64,000 bases of DNA, from the NCBI RefSeq assembly GCF_029589435.1, contig NZ_JARRAG010000001.1, positions 672,808-736,807 of the forward strand. Reading direction: 5' to 3'. Under the pieces are notes generated by a model that saw only the letters and a program-made list of their open reading frames with translations, was not told the DNA's origin and did not search any database. Origin of the DNA: Paludisphaera mucosa (lineage in GTDB: Bacteria > Planctomycetota > Planctomycetia > Isosphaerales > Isosphaeraceae). This document shows positions 34,433 to 44,629 of the stretch, one piece after another (positions within the stretch are counted from its first letter, which is position 1; each line of letters starts with the position of its first letter). The position numbers were made by a program, and so were the translations under genes.

Positions 34433-37423
34433 TCAGCCGAACGCCACGACCACGCGGTAAAGCTCGCCGGCCATCAGGTCGAGCCAGACGGCGTCGCCCT
34501 CGACGGAGAGGTCGCCCTGGGTCTCGCCCTGGAAATCGTACTGGCGGGCCCACGTCGGGTTGCGGAAGAACTGGAGCCGACAGCGTGCGTGGTATCCGGT
34601 GGTCTCGACGAGGTGGACGTCGAGACCCCAGCCGCGGCCGTCGAAGGTCTCGGGCAGGAAGCCGACGTGGGTGACCGCCACGGACCTGGAGTCGGTCCGC
34701 ATCAGCCAGCCGCGGTCGCCGATCGGCGGCGGGCCGGTGTCGGTCGCCACGACGGGGGCGGGGGCCAGGAAGTCCTGCGCCGCCTGGTGGGGATGCTCGT
34801 CGTCCAGGACGATGGCCAGGCGGAAGTCGCGGCCCGTCTCGGACCCGGCGACGAGCAGGGTGTCGAGCATCCGGCCGCCGACCTTCTTGTGATACGGCAG
34901 GCCGCCGAAGACCATGGCGGTGCGCTGGCGGCGGGTCGAGACGTCGATGGCGTCGGGCGTCTCGGGGCGTTCGGCGGCGGTCGTCTCGGGGGCGAGGAAG
35001 GCGAGCCGGCGGATCGTGGAAGTGGCGTCGGGCCAGGCCCAGCGGCAGGCCAGGTGGTGCTCCCAAGGGTCGGCCCCGGCGGCGTGCCCGACCCAGGTCG
35101 AATCCAGGTCGCGGACGCCCAGGTCCAACTCGACGATCGGCCGGCCGGTCCAGAGCCGGCAGCGTAGGACGATCCGCGCCAGCGTGTTGCCTCGGGTCGG
35201 ATGAATGAGGACGGACGTCGAGACCGCCTGCACCAGCGCGGGGCCGGCGAACTCCACCTCGAACTTCTCGCGCTTCATCCGGGCGACGGCCGGCTTGCCG
35301 TCGACCGGGCGGCCGACGCCCGTCATGACGACCTGCAGGGCGAGCCGGGCCGTCGACTCGCCGATGGCCAGCACCCCGCGCAGGCCGCCCGAATCGGGGT
35401 CGAACTCGACCTCGACCGTCTCGTTCTTGAGGACGTTGCCGCTCGCCGAGACCTTGCCCGGCTCGGCCGCGGGCCTTTCGAGATCGGTGTCGCGGGGGAT
35501 CCAGGCGAAGCCGAAGGCCGGCAGGTCGACGACCGCGGCGACCCCTTCGTCGGTCAATTGCGCGGCGATCAGGGCGCCTTCCGGACGCAGGTCCGGCGAG
35601 GCGTCCGGCAGCATGACCGCGAGCTTCCGCGCCACGCCCAGGGGGTTGAACACCAGGTAGCCGGGCCGGGCGTCGGGCCGGGCCTCGGCGGCAATGCTGC
35701 GGGCCAGGGCCCCCGACCACTCCGTTTCGAGGGCGTCGAGGGCCGGGTCGGCCTCGTCGTAGCGGCGGGTCTCGAGCGCGGCCTCGGCCTCGTCGATCGG
35801 GGACTGGTCGACGGCGATCGACTCGGCGGCGGCGTCCGGTCGCGAGGCCGCGACGGCCTTCGCCAGGGCGCGGAGCCACGACGCCGATTCGATCCGGGCC
35901 CTCAGCCGGTGGTGCCGCGCGAATCGCGAGATCGGCGCCGGGTCGCGGGCCGCGACCGCCTGGGCGAGATACGGCGAGGCGTACTCGTCGGGCTCGGGGC
36001 GGAAGGTCTCGTAGGGGCGGTCGGTGAGCTGGAAGTAGTCGTTGAGCGTGGCCCAGCGGCCGAAGACCGGCGAATGCGTCGCCGCCCGGCGGAGGTCGAG
36101 ATACCACGAGGCCACGGGCGCAGGCCAGTGGATCAGGGGGAGGGTGGCGACGTGGTCGATACGCATCGTCGCGGCCAGCTTCCAGGGGAACATCAACCCC
36201 TGCGAGGGCCGATCGGCCGCGATCGGCGGCCGGAAGAGCGTCTCCAGGCTCGATCCCTCGGGACTCTCCCAGAGCCGTTTGGGCTCGCGACGGACCGGGA
36301 ATCGGCCGCCGTCGAGCGCGACGTGGACGGCGAAGCGGTAGCCGTGGCGGCGGCCGAGCTGCGGGACCTGGGGCCAGAGCCCGGACCGACGGCGGGCGTA
36401 GGTCTCGACGTTGCGGTCGTCGAGGTGGTCGCGGTAGACCTCGCCGCCCCGACGGAACTGCCAGAGCGTCGACTCGATCGGCAGCAAGGGGTCCTCGGCC
36501 TCGGCGTAGGTCCCGCCGATCACGTCCGCCCAGCCGTCGGTGATCGCCTGGTTGAGCGCGGCCGCCGCCTCGGGGTCGAGCGTCGCCTGCGCCTCGATCG
36601 CCGCCGCGGGGGCCAGGAACGTGATCGCGAGCTTCGTCTCCAGCATCGCCGCGATCGAGCCGGCGGGCAGGGCCGGGTCGAGCAGGCAGATGTCGACGAG
36701 GTAGGCGTCGACCGAATAGACGCTCTCGCGGGCCTGGGTGAGGATCTCGAAGGCGGCCTTGAGGCGGCCGGCGACGGCCCCGGAGTCGCCGCCGACCCAG
36801 GCGTCGGCCGCGGCGAGCGTCTCGCGCGCCAGGGCCTCCTCGTTGATGGCGTCGGGACGCCCCATCGCCGACGCCAGGTCGCGGACCATCCAGCGCACGA
36901 GTCCGAGCGCCAGGAAGTCGCGGGCCGAGTCGTCGGGGAGGGCCGATTCCGGGACGGCGAGGTCGAGCCGCGTCTGCAGCTCGCGGACGGTCCGGTCGCG
37001 GCCGGGGCTCGATTCGAGGAGGACCGCGCCGGCGTCCTCGGCCTGCGTCGCGTATCCCGAGGGGAGCCGGTCGAGCAGGCCGTGGACGACCAGGCGGAGC
37101 TCGTCGCGTCCGGGCGAGGTGGGGGCCGTGATCGACTCGATCCGGGGGACCGCCGCGGCTCGCGCCAGCAGCGAGGGGTGCCAGAGCGCCGTGACGGCGC
37201 ACCAGACGGCCTGGGCCTCGGCGTCGGTGAGGCCCGCCGAGGGCTCGCGTCCTGCGTCGGGGATCAGGGCGGTCAAGGTCCAGCCGGTCCGGGGCGGGGC
37301 GTCGGCCGCTTCCGGAGCCGGGGTCGGCGCGGGGGGCTCGGTGTAGGGGTCGAGGATCCCGGCGGGCGGCTCGGGAGCGGGGGCGGGGGAGGGCTCGTTG
37401 GGCTCGGCGTCGGGCGTGGTCAT
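34433..37423 (-). CDS. GH38-like (alpha-mannosidase-like) large protein, catalytic metal motif not found
   Basis: The N terminus of this 996-residue protein is proline- and acid-rich (about 1-45). The middle shows GH38-like segments (ITDGWADVIGGTYAEAED, LPIESTLWQFRRGGEVY, LWPQVPQLGRRHGYRFAVH). The C-terminal half resembles the GH38 C-terminal beta domains (VFNPLGVARKLAVML, NVLKNETVEVEFDPDSGGL, RIVLRCRLWTGRPIVELDL). The HxHxD and WxIDPFGHS zinc-site motifs of active GH38 mannosidases are not seen at the expected places, so it may be an inactive or altered relative. The assignment is by pattern only. It starts 5 nt after the yceH-like gene and was probably acquired or kept as a pair with it. 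No signal peptide. Confidence 0.55.
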   Translation of the reverse strand: MTTPDAEPNEPSPAPAPEPPAGILDPYTEPPAPTPAPEAADAPPRTGWTLTALIPDAGREPSAGLTDAEAQAVWCAVTALWHPSLLARAAAVPRIESITAPTSPGRDELRLVVHGLLDRLPSGYATQAEDAGAVLLESSPGRDRTVRELQTRLDLAVPESALPDDSARDFLALGLVRWMVRDLASAMGRPDAINEEALARETLAAADAWVGGDSGAVAGRLKAAFEILTQARESVYSVDAYLVDICLLDPALPAGSIAAMLETKLAITFLAPAAAIEAQATLDPEAAAALNQAITDGWADVIGGTYAEAEDPLLPIESTLWQFRRGGEVYRDHLDDRNVETYARRRSGLWPQVPQLGRRHGYRFAVHVALDGGRFPVRREPKRLWESPEGSSLETLFRPPIAADRPSQGLMFPWKLAATMRIDHVATLPLIHWPAPVASWYLDLRRAATHSPVFGRWATLNDYFQLTDRPYETFRPEPDEYASPYLAQAVAARDPAPISRFARHHRLRARIESASWLRALAKAVAASRPDAAAESIAVDQSPIDEAEAALETRRYDEADPALDALETEWSGALARSIAAEARPDARPGYLVFNPLGVARKLAVMLPDASPDLRPEGALIAAQLTDEGVAAVVDLPAFGFAWIPRDTDLERPAAEPGKVSASGNVLKNETVEVEFDPDSGGLRGVLAIGESTARLALQVVMTGVGRPVDGKPAVARMKREKFEVEFAGPALVQAVSTSVLIHPTRGNTLARIVLRCRLWTGRPIVELDLGVRDLDSTWVGHAAGADPWEHHLACRWAWPDATSTIRRLAFLAPETTAAERPETPDAIDVSTRRQRTAMVFGGLPYHKKVGGRMLDTLLVAGSETGRDFRLAIVLDDEHPHQAAQDFLAPAPVVATDTGPPPIGDRGWLMRTDSRSVAVTHVGFLPETFDGRGWGLDVHLVETTGYHARCRLQFFRNPTWARQYDFQGETQGDLSVEGDAVWLDLMAGELYRVVVAFG

Positions 37424-37428
37424 TCGGT

Positions 37429-38163
37429 TCAGGCTCCGAGGGCGGTCCGGAGTTCGCGAAGCTCGGCGGCCAGCGTTTCGACGCGGCCGCGCAGCTCCTC
37501 GACCTCCGTACGCAGGCCGGCCGCCTCGTCGCGCCAGCCCGGGGCGGATTCGCCCCGCGGCGCGGACGACCGCGCGGGGGCCTCGTCATCTTCGGCGACG
37601 GCGGCGTGGGCGAAGGCCTGGCGGACCTTCTCCAGCTCCGCCGGGGGGTAGATCCCGTGCGTCACCACCACCCCCCGCTTCTGGCCGCGGGGCGAGAGGT
37701 AGACGACCAGGTTCCGATCCGCCAGGGCTTCCAGGTGGGTCTGCAGGGCGGCCAGGTCGGCGAGCGGCTCCATCCGGCTGGCCCGCGCCCGCAGGTCGCC
37801 TTCGGTCTGGGGGCCGCGGAGGAGCAGTTCGGTGACGACGGCCAGCTCCACCTTGCTCACCTTCAGCCAGTCGTAGAGGGTGTGCTTCCAGCGCGCGACG
37901 CGGCCGCCGGCCTCGACGAGGATCGCTGCCCCCTTCTTGCGGAGGGCGTGCAGGACGTCCTCGACGTCGTCGGCGTCGTAGTCGACCACGGGGTCGCGGT
38001 TGCTCTTCTGGTTGCAGCCCGTGACGATGGCGGCGATCGTCATGGGGTAGTACTCGGGCGTCGTCTTGGCCTTCTCGGCCAGCACGCCCAGCACGCGCCG
38101 CTCGGGCGCGGTGAGCGGCGTCCAGGAGGCCGCCGGGGCGGCCGTCGATTCGTTCTCGCTCAT
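37429..38163 (-). CDS. YceH-family protein (DUF480)
   Basis: This 244-residue protein shows the DUF480 pattern: LTAPERRVLGVLAEKAKTTP, YYPMTIAAIVTGCNQKSNRDPVV and LLLRGPQTEGDLRARASRM, which together form a double winged-helix. The C-terminal 60 residues are a charged coiled coil (GLRTEVEELRGRVETLAAEL). Relatives are widespread and of unproven role, though the fold suggests DNA or nucleotide binding. ATG at 38163 is chosen because homologous starts lie just before LTAPE; an upstream ATG in the same frame is less likely. The GH38-like gene begins 5 nt after its stop. Confidence 0.9.
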   Translation of the reverse strand: MSENESTAAPAASWTPLTAPERRVLGVLAEKAKTTPEYYPMTIAAIVTGCNQKSNRDPVVDYDADDVEDVLHALRKKGAAILVEAGGRVARWKHTLYDWLKVSKVELAVVTELLLRGPQTEGDLRARASRMEPLADLAALQTHLEALADRNLVVYLSPRGQKRGVVVTHGIYPPAELEKVRQAFAHAAVAEDDEAPARSSAPRGESAPGWRDEAAGLRTEVEELRGRVETLAAELRELRTALGA

Positions 38164-38247
38164 GATCGGTCCCATCCTCGTGTCGAGGCGCGGGGCTCGC
38201 CCCCCGCCGGGCCCATGGTAGCCGGGCCTGCGCGGGCCGAACAAGCC

Positions 38248-39033
38248 TCAGGAGATCTGCGCGACCCGTTCCACGACCGCCTTGAACTGCCGCGCCGGGT
38301 CGGCCGGGGGCTCGGGCCAGACGGTCAGGAAGCCGTGGTAGGCGATCTCTTCGAGGGCCCCGACGTACTCCTCCCAGTCGAGCGCGCCGGGCGGGAAGCC
38401 GACGCCTCGGGGATTGCGGGCGCTCGCCTTCGCGCCGGTCGGGTCGCCGGCGTAGGCGTGGGCGACCCAGGCGTGCAGCGTGCGGGCCGACGCCACCGGG
38501 TCGATCCCGGCGCGGAGCAGGTTGGGAGGGTCGATGCTGACGGCGAGCGAGGGTTGAGCCAAACCGTCGAGGAACGCGCGGAGCGTCTCGGCGGGGTCGG
38601 CCCCGGTCTCGATGGTCAAGCGGACGCCCCGGTGGTCGCCCCTGGCCCCGAGCGAGGCGAGGGCGTGAGTGAAGACCTCGCGACGGGGCAGGTCGTCCTC
38701 GGCCGGGACGGGGCCGACCTGCGACAGGACGAGCCGACTCCCCAGGTCGAACGCCAGGGCGAACACGGCGTCGGCGCGGCGGATGCGGTCGTCGAGCTGA
38801 TCGGTCGTGTCGAACGCGCGGCGCGTGGGGAGGGCCAGGGCGATCAGCGCGACCTCGACCGAGCGGAGCTGATTCTTGAGGTCGCGGCGGCCGGTCTCGC
38901 CCAGCCGGTGGGGCGCGAGGTCGCCGGACGCCTCCAGCACGACCCCCCGCGCGCCCAGGCGCGCGGCCTGGCGGATCTGGTCGCGGATCGGTCCGTTGGG
39001 GTCGAGCCTGAGGCCGAGAGGGTTTCGTATCAT
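38248..39033 (-). CDS. Sugar phosphate isomerase/epimerase-like TIM barrel protein
   Basis: The 261-residue cytoplasmic protein opens LGLRLDPNGPIRDQIRQAARLGARGVVLEA, the strand-helix start of AP_endonuc_2 barrels. It keeps RLTIETGADPAETL and LAVSIDPPNLLRAG with E and D residues that match metal ligands of the family. The last ligand region is less clear. No signal peptide, unlike the exported relative at 5602-6480. It is divergent from pabB; the 117-nt gap holds a TATACT -10 for the latter. Reaction unknown. Confidence 0.78.
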   Translation of the reverse strand: MIRNPLGLRLDPNGPIRDQIRQAARLGARGVVLEASGDLAPHRLGETGRRDLKNQLRSVEVALIALALPTRRAFDTTDQLDDRIRRADAVFALAFDLGSRLVLSQVGPVPAEDDLPRREVFTHALASLGARGDHRGVRLTIETGADPAETLRAFLDGLAQPSLAVSIDPPNLLRAGIDPVASARTLHAWVAHAYAGDPTGAKASARNPRGVGFPPGALDWEEYVGALEEIAYHGFLTVWPEPPADPARQFKAVVERVAQIS

Positions 39034-39074
39034 CGTGCGGGTCGGCGGAGCCTGGGTTGAAGCCGGCGGGGCTT

Positions 39075-39101
39075 TTGGACGATCATCGACTCTCCTATAC
39101 T
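39075..39101 (+). promoter_or_regulatory. Candidate promoter of the pabB-pabC-nif3-like operon
   Basis: TATACT (39096-39101) is a good -10 hexamer. The nearest -35, TTGGAC (39075-39080), leaves a short 15-nt spacer. The -10 lies 50 nt before the GTG start of pabB. The same TATACT hexamer is used in the better feoA promoter of this window. Confidence 0.45.
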
Positions 39102-39150
39102 TCCCCCTTAGACTACGCGACGCCGACCGGTTTGGTGAGGTCAATCCTCC

Positions 39151-40574
<1,424 letters not shown>

Positions 40575-40578
<4 letters not shown>

Positions 40579-41393
40579 TCTGGACCCGCGGCGCGATCCT
40601 GGCCGACGACGCCCTGGTGATCTCCGCCCGCGATCGGGCCTTCGAGCACGGCCTGGGCCTGTTCGAGACGCTCCGGACCTGGAACGGCCGTCCCACGCTG
40701 CTCCCCCGCCACCTGGACCGGCTGCGACGGTCGGCCGAGGCGCTGGGGATTCCGCTCGACCTCGGTGCGTTGCCCACGGCGGACGATGCGCGAAGCCTCC
40801 TGGCGGCCGACCGCCGCGACGGCGACGCGATGCTGCGGATCACCCTGACGGGAGGGCTCTCGGCGAGCGAGGGCTCGACGCTCTGGATGCGGTCGTCGCC
40901 CTTGCCGCCAACGGCCGTCGGCGGGATCCGGCTGGGGACCATCGGCCCGGCACGGCAGGATCCGCTCGCCGGCCACAAATCCCTGAACTACTGGTCGTAT
41001 CGTCTGCTGCAAGAGCAGGCGCGGGCCGAGGGCTGCGACGAGGGCCTGCTGATCGACAAGGCCGGCTGCGTCCTGGAAGGGAGCCGCACCAACGTCTTCT
41101 TCGTCATCCGCGGCGGCCTGACGACGCCGCCTTGCGACGGCCGCATCGTCCCGGGGATCATGCGGGGCCTGGTCGTCGAACGGGCCCGCGCATCGGGGCT
41201 CGACGTTGGGGAGGCGCCGCTCGGCCTGCTCGACCGTCGCCTCGATCCGGAGGAGGTCTTCCTCACCAATGCCGTGCGGGGCGTGATCCCGGTCGGCCGC
41301 TGGGGCGAGGCCCATTTCCCGGCGCCGGGCCCGACGACGGCGCGGGTTCGCGAGGCCGTGTTGCACTGGCTGGAAGCGGGAGGCTCACCGTGA
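40575..41393 (+). CDS. pabC: Aminotransferase class IV, probable 4-amino-4-deoxychorismate lyase
   Basis: This 272-residue fold-type IV PLP enzyme has FEHGLGLFETLRTWNGRP at the start, the PLP lysine K135 in GHKSLNYW, and EGSRTNVFFV and NAVRGVIPV motifs in the C-terminal half. In the family these mark either branched-chain aminotransferase/D-amino-acid aminotransferase or PabC; direct ATGA coupling to pabB makes the ADC lyase role (releasing p-aminobenzoate and pyruvate) the best choice. Its stop overlaps the next start (GTGA). Confidence 0.88.
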
Positions 41394-42511
41394 GGACCGT
41401 CACCGAGGTGGCCGCGTGGCTGGAGGGGTTCGCCCCCTCGCGCCTGGCCGAGTCGTGGGACAACGTCGGGTTGCTGTGGGGCGATCCCGACGCGCCCGTC
41501 GAGCGCGTGATGACCTGCCTGACCGTCACCGCCGAGTCGGCGGACGAGGCCGTGCGCGAGGGCGTGGGGTTGATCGTGAGCCATCATCCGATCCTCTTCC
41601 GCGAGACCAAGCGGATCCGGGCGGACCTGCCCGCGACGGCCCCGCTCTGGAAGCTCGCCCGCGCGGGCGTCGCGGTCGCCAGCCCGCACACCGCGTTCGA
41701 TAGCGCGACGGACGGCGTCAACGCCGGGCTCTGCCGCCGTCTCGGGCTGGTGGACGTCGAGCCGTTGAGGCCGATCGCCGGGGCCTCCGCGTACAAGGTC
41801 GTCGTCTTCACTCCCGAGTCGGACCGCGACGCCGTGCTCGCCGGGGCCTTCGGGGCCGGCGCGGGGCGGATCGGCGATTATTCCGAATGCTCGTTCGCGA
41901 TCCCGGGCCGGGGGACGTTCCTCGGCGGCGAGTCGACCGACCCGACCGTCGGAGTCAAGGGACGGCGGGAGACGGTCGAGGAGCTGCGGATCGAGATGGT
42001 CTGCCCGGCCGCCCGGCTGGCTTCGGTGCTGGCCGCGATCCGCGCCCGCCATTCGTACGAGGAGCCGGCGATCGACGTCTATCCGCTCGAATCCCCGCCG
42101 TCGTCGCTGGGGGCGGGGCGTATCGGCGGCCTGGAAGGTCCGCGCCCGCTCGGCGAGTTCGCCCGCGCGGCCTCAGAAGCCCTGGGAGGGGCGACGCTGC
42201 ATGTGGCCGGCGACCTGGGGATGCCGGTCGAGCGCGTGGCCGTCGCCTGCGGCGCGGGGGACGACTTCCTGGTCGACGCCGCGCGGCTGGGCGCGCAGGT
42301 CTTGTTGACCGGCGAGGCCCGATTCCATCGAGTTTTGGAGGCCCGATCGATCGGGGTGGGTCTCGTCGTCGCCGGCCATTACGCGACCGAGCGGCCGGGC
42401 GTGGAGGACCTCGCCGAGCGGATCGCGCGGGCCTTCCCGGACCTGCACGTCTGGCCGAGCCGCGACGAGTCGGATCCGCTGGCGATCGTCGCCGAGCCGC
42501 CCCGGCCCTGA
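41390..42511 (+). CDS. Nif3-like dinuclear metal-centre protein
   Basis: This 373-residue protein keeps the Nif3/YbgI pattern: PSRLAESWDNVGLLWGD, the metal-binding LIVSHHPILF, ASPHTAFDSATDGVN, and the C-terminal GHYATERPG. An insert of about 115 residues (YKVVVFTPE onward, with GIG-like loops) sits between the halves, as in the long Nif3 variety (PII-like insert). The family often has GTP cyclohydrolase-like or unassigned activity; no substrate is claimed. GTG at 41390 overlaps the pabC stop and has GGGAGG 6 nt upstream. Its link with pabB/pabC suggests a pterin or folate connection by context only. Confidence 0.9.
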   Translation: MRTVTEVAAWLEGFAPSRLAESWDNVGLLWGDPDAPVERVMTCLTVTAESADEAVREGVGLIVSHHPILFRETKRIRADLPATAPLWKLARAGVAVASPHTAFDSATDGVNAGLCRRLGLVDVEPLRPIAGASAYKVVVFTPESDRDAVLAGAFGAGAGRIGDYSECSFAIPGRGTFLGGESTDPTVGVKGRRETVEELRIEMVCPAARLASVLAAIRARHSYEEPAIDVYPLESPPSSLGAGRIGGLEGPRPLGEFARAASEALGGATLHVAGDLGMPVERVAVACGAGDDFLVDAARLGAQVLLTGEARFHRVLEARSIGVGLVVAGHYATERPGVEDLAERIARAFPDLHVWPSRDESDPLAIVAEPPRP

Positions 42512-42545
42512 CCCTCGCAGGCGGATCGGAGAGGGGAAAAGAAAA

Positions 42546-42567
42546 CCCCCCGGAGGACTCCGGGGGG
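42546..42567 (-). terminator. Intrinsic terminator of the minus-strand acidic protein gene
   Basis: On the minus strand a 9-bp GC stem (arms 42546-42554 and 42559-42567, GGAC-type 4-nt loop) is followed by TTTTCTTTT (42545-42537). This is the clearest rho-independent terminator in the window and lies 49 nt downstream of the stop at 42616. Confidence 0.85.
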
Positions 42568-42615
42568 AGAAGGGAAGGCGGCCGTCCGTCACTCAAGCCA
42601 CGGGGCGGGGGCCGG

Positions 42616-43035
42616 TCACTTGCTCTTGGACTTGGATCCGCCGGTCTCCAGCAGATCGTCTTCTTCGTCTTCGACCTCCTCGACCTCGGTCTCGACCGCG
42701 ACGGCCAGGCCGTTTTCGAGCTCGCCGTCCATCTCGATTTCACCGTCGACGTCGCCTTCGGCGTCGCCGCCGGGGGCCTTCCCGGTTCGGGTCGCCGGGA
42801 CGGCGAGGTAGGTCTGGTGCTCCCACTGGCCCGACCAGAACTGGCCGGTCCACCGCTGGAGGGAGATGGCGCGAACCGTGGGACGATCCTCGTCCCGGAT
42901 CACTTCGCCCCAGGCCCCGGCGTAGGCGGCGCGGACCTGCGAGGAGCTTTCGCCCACGCAGAGGAGACGTTCGCCGGTCGGCGCGAGGCAAGCGATCGCC
43001 CGCCAGTCTTGAGCACCACTCGTTCCGCTACTCAT
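42616..43035 (-). CDS. Hypothetical protein with acidic C-terminal tail
   Basis: The family of this 139-residue protein is not recognised. Residues 1-80 form a compact domain with QDWRAIACLAPTGERLLCVG and SLQRWTGQFWSGQWEHQTYL, a tryptophan-rich beta-sheet look. Residues 85-130 are strongly acidic (ETEVEEVEDEEDD) and the end is SKSKSK. There is no signal peptide. ATG at 43035 has GGGGA upstream. It has its own strong terminator and stands alone, so is probably well expressed; the acidic tail suggests binding to nucleic acid-binding or basic proteins, as an inference only. Confidence 0.75.
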   Translation of the reverse strand: MSSGTSGAQDWRAIACLAPTGERLLCVGESSSQVRAAYAGAWGEVIRDEDRPTVRAISLQRWTGQFWSGQWEHQTYLAVPATRTGKAPGGDAEGDVDGEIEMDGELENGLAVAVETEVEEVEDEEDDLLETGGSKSKSK

Positions 43036-43514
43036 CTGGATTATTCCCCGCCCAACGCGATCGGGCCCTCGCATCCTGCGCTTCGTTCGTCGACTCGACG
43101 TCGCGTCGGGACTTGGTCTGTACGACCCGCCGAAATACGGTCGGGTGTCGTCATGCAAGTCATTCGTCCAAAAGGCCGCCGGGCCGCGTCGGGCCGACGC
43201 TCCGAACCCCGCGCGACGGGAAAACACGAAGAACCGGCGTTTGACCGAATCCTCATGATGCCAGCACGATGGGGGAGCGGGGCGAGGCCGGAGATGGCGG
43301 GCGTTCAACGTCGAAGCGGCGGCAAACCATGGCACGATCGCAGGATCGGTCCGGTGGCTCCCCGTTTTCGCTCACGTCGAGGGACTCTACTCCAAGAAAT
43401 TGTAGCGTCCCCCCCCGACATCGGCGAATGAAATCTCAAAAACTCGCAAGGCCCGCGGCCCCCCGGGTCGTTGAAATCCCACGCGCCGACCGCGTTCCCC
43501 GTCGGACCCGGAGA
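43036..43514. other. Non-coding gap of 479 bases
   Basis: This gap lies upstream of the acidic protein gene and downstream of the enoyl reductase-like gene. Open frames on either strand have neither ribosome sites nor coding character. The part nearest 43036-43150 must hold the promoter of the acidic protein gene, but no clear -35/-10 pair was found. No RNA gene recognised. Confidence 0.4.
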
Positions 43515-44528
43515 TCAGCTGACGGCGGAGCGTCCGGCGGCCGACATCCGGAGCAGCACCTTACCCCCGCGGCCCACGGCGGCGGCCTCGCGGACGGCCT
43601 CGCCGACCTGGTCGAGGGGGTAGGTCTTGCCCACGTCGGCGTCGAGCACCCCCTCGCGGATCAGGGCGGCGACCTCGCGAAACAGGAGCAGGGCGCCGGG
43701 GATGCTGCGTTCGGACATCCAGTAGCCCAGCCAGAAGCCCTCGACGGACGTCCGCGAGGAGATCAGCGACCGGGGGTCGACCTGGATCGGCTCGTCGGTG
43801 AGCGAGCCGTAGACGACCAGCCGCCCCCCTTTGCCCAGCGACCGGTAGATCGCCGTGCCGGCCTCGCCGCCGATCGGGTCGATGGCGTAACGCGGGCCGT
43901 CGTCGCCGGTGATCTTCCGGACCTGCTCCGGGACCGGGCCTTCCGACGAACTGACGACCGCGTCGGCGCCCAGGTCGATCAGCTCGCGCTTGGCCTCGCT
44001 CCGGCGGACGACGCAGAGGGTCTTGAAGCCGTCGCGCCGGCCCAGCTTGACTATCATCTTGCCCAGCGTCGACCCGGCCGCCGAGAGCAGCAGCCATTCC
44101 CCCTTCGGGACCGCCAAAACGTGCCGCACCATCGCCAGCGCCGTGACCGGGTTGACGAAGAAGGTCGCGGCCTGGTCGTCGGCGATGTCGTCCGGGAGCG
44201 GCCGGGCTTGCTTCCAGGGGATCACGGCGTACTCGGCCCAGTTGCCGCCCCTCTGGTTGATGGCGACGACCCGCTTGCCGACCAGGAATCGCCCCATGAG
44301 GCCCGGACCCGCCTTGTCGACCACGCCGACGCCCTCGAAGCCGGGCGTGGCGGGGAGCTTCGGCAGCACGCCGTAGCGGCCCTCGACGACCATCGTGTCG
44401 GACGGGTTGACGGGGCTGGCGATCATCCGGACGCGGACCTCTCCGGGGCCCGGCTCGGGCGTGGGGACGTCCTGGACCTTCAGAACTTCGGAGGGATCCC
44501 CGAACGATAAGAAGACGGCGGCTTTCAT
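43515..44528 (-). CDS. Zinc-independent quinone/enoyl reductase (MDR superfamily, MECR-like)
   Basis: This 337-residue medium-chain reductase has an N-terminal GroES-like domain (PSEVLKVQDVPTPEPGPGEV, NPSDTMVVEGRYG), FFVNPVTALAMV, and a nucleotide-binding domain with LLLSAAGSTLGKMIVKLGR and a basic CVVRRSEAKRELI loop suggesting NADPH. The structural zinc cysteines are absent. NPVTA and the long N-terminal motif resemble trans-2-enoyl-CoA reductase (MECR) and quinone oxidoreductases, which cannot be distinguished here. It is divergent from the rhodanese gene. Confidence 0.85.
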   Translation of the reverse strand: MKAAVFLSFGDPSEVLKVQDVPTPEPGPGEVRVRMIASPVNPSDTMVVEGRYGVLPKLPATPGFEGVGVVDKAGPGLMGRFLVGKRVVAINQRGGNWAEYAVIPWKQARPLPDDIADDQAATFFVNPVTALAMVRHVLAVPKGEWLLLSAAGSTLGKMIVKLGRRDGFKTLCVVRRSEAKRELIDLGADAVVSSSEGPVPEQVRKITGDDGPRYAIDPIGGEAGTAIYRSLGKGGRLVVYGSLTDEPIQVDPRSLISSRTSVEGFWLGYWMSERSIPGALLLFREVAALIREGVLDADVGKTYPLDQVGEAVREAAAVGRGGKVLLRMSAAGRSAVS

Positions 44529-44563
44529 GTCGATTCGTTTCTTTCCGGCTCGGCGCGGATCTC

Positions 44564-44592
44564 TTGGGGAACGGTCGAGTCCTGGTTATCTT
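44564..44592 (+). promoter_or_regulatory. Candidate promoter of the rhodanese gene
   Basis: TTGGGG (44564-44569) and TATCTT (44587-44592) are 17 nt apart, matching the consensus at three and four positions. The -10 lies 38 nt before the ATG at 44630. Moderate quality only. Confidence 0.3.
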
Positions 44593-44629
44593 AAGGTCGA
44601 GGAACGAGAAAACCCACAGGGACTCCCCC

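Noticed and set aside
43153-43431. Plus-strand open frame of about 92 codons in the gap upstream of the acidic protein gene
   Set aside because: Arg/Pro/Gly-rich product without a ribosome site or recognisable pattern.
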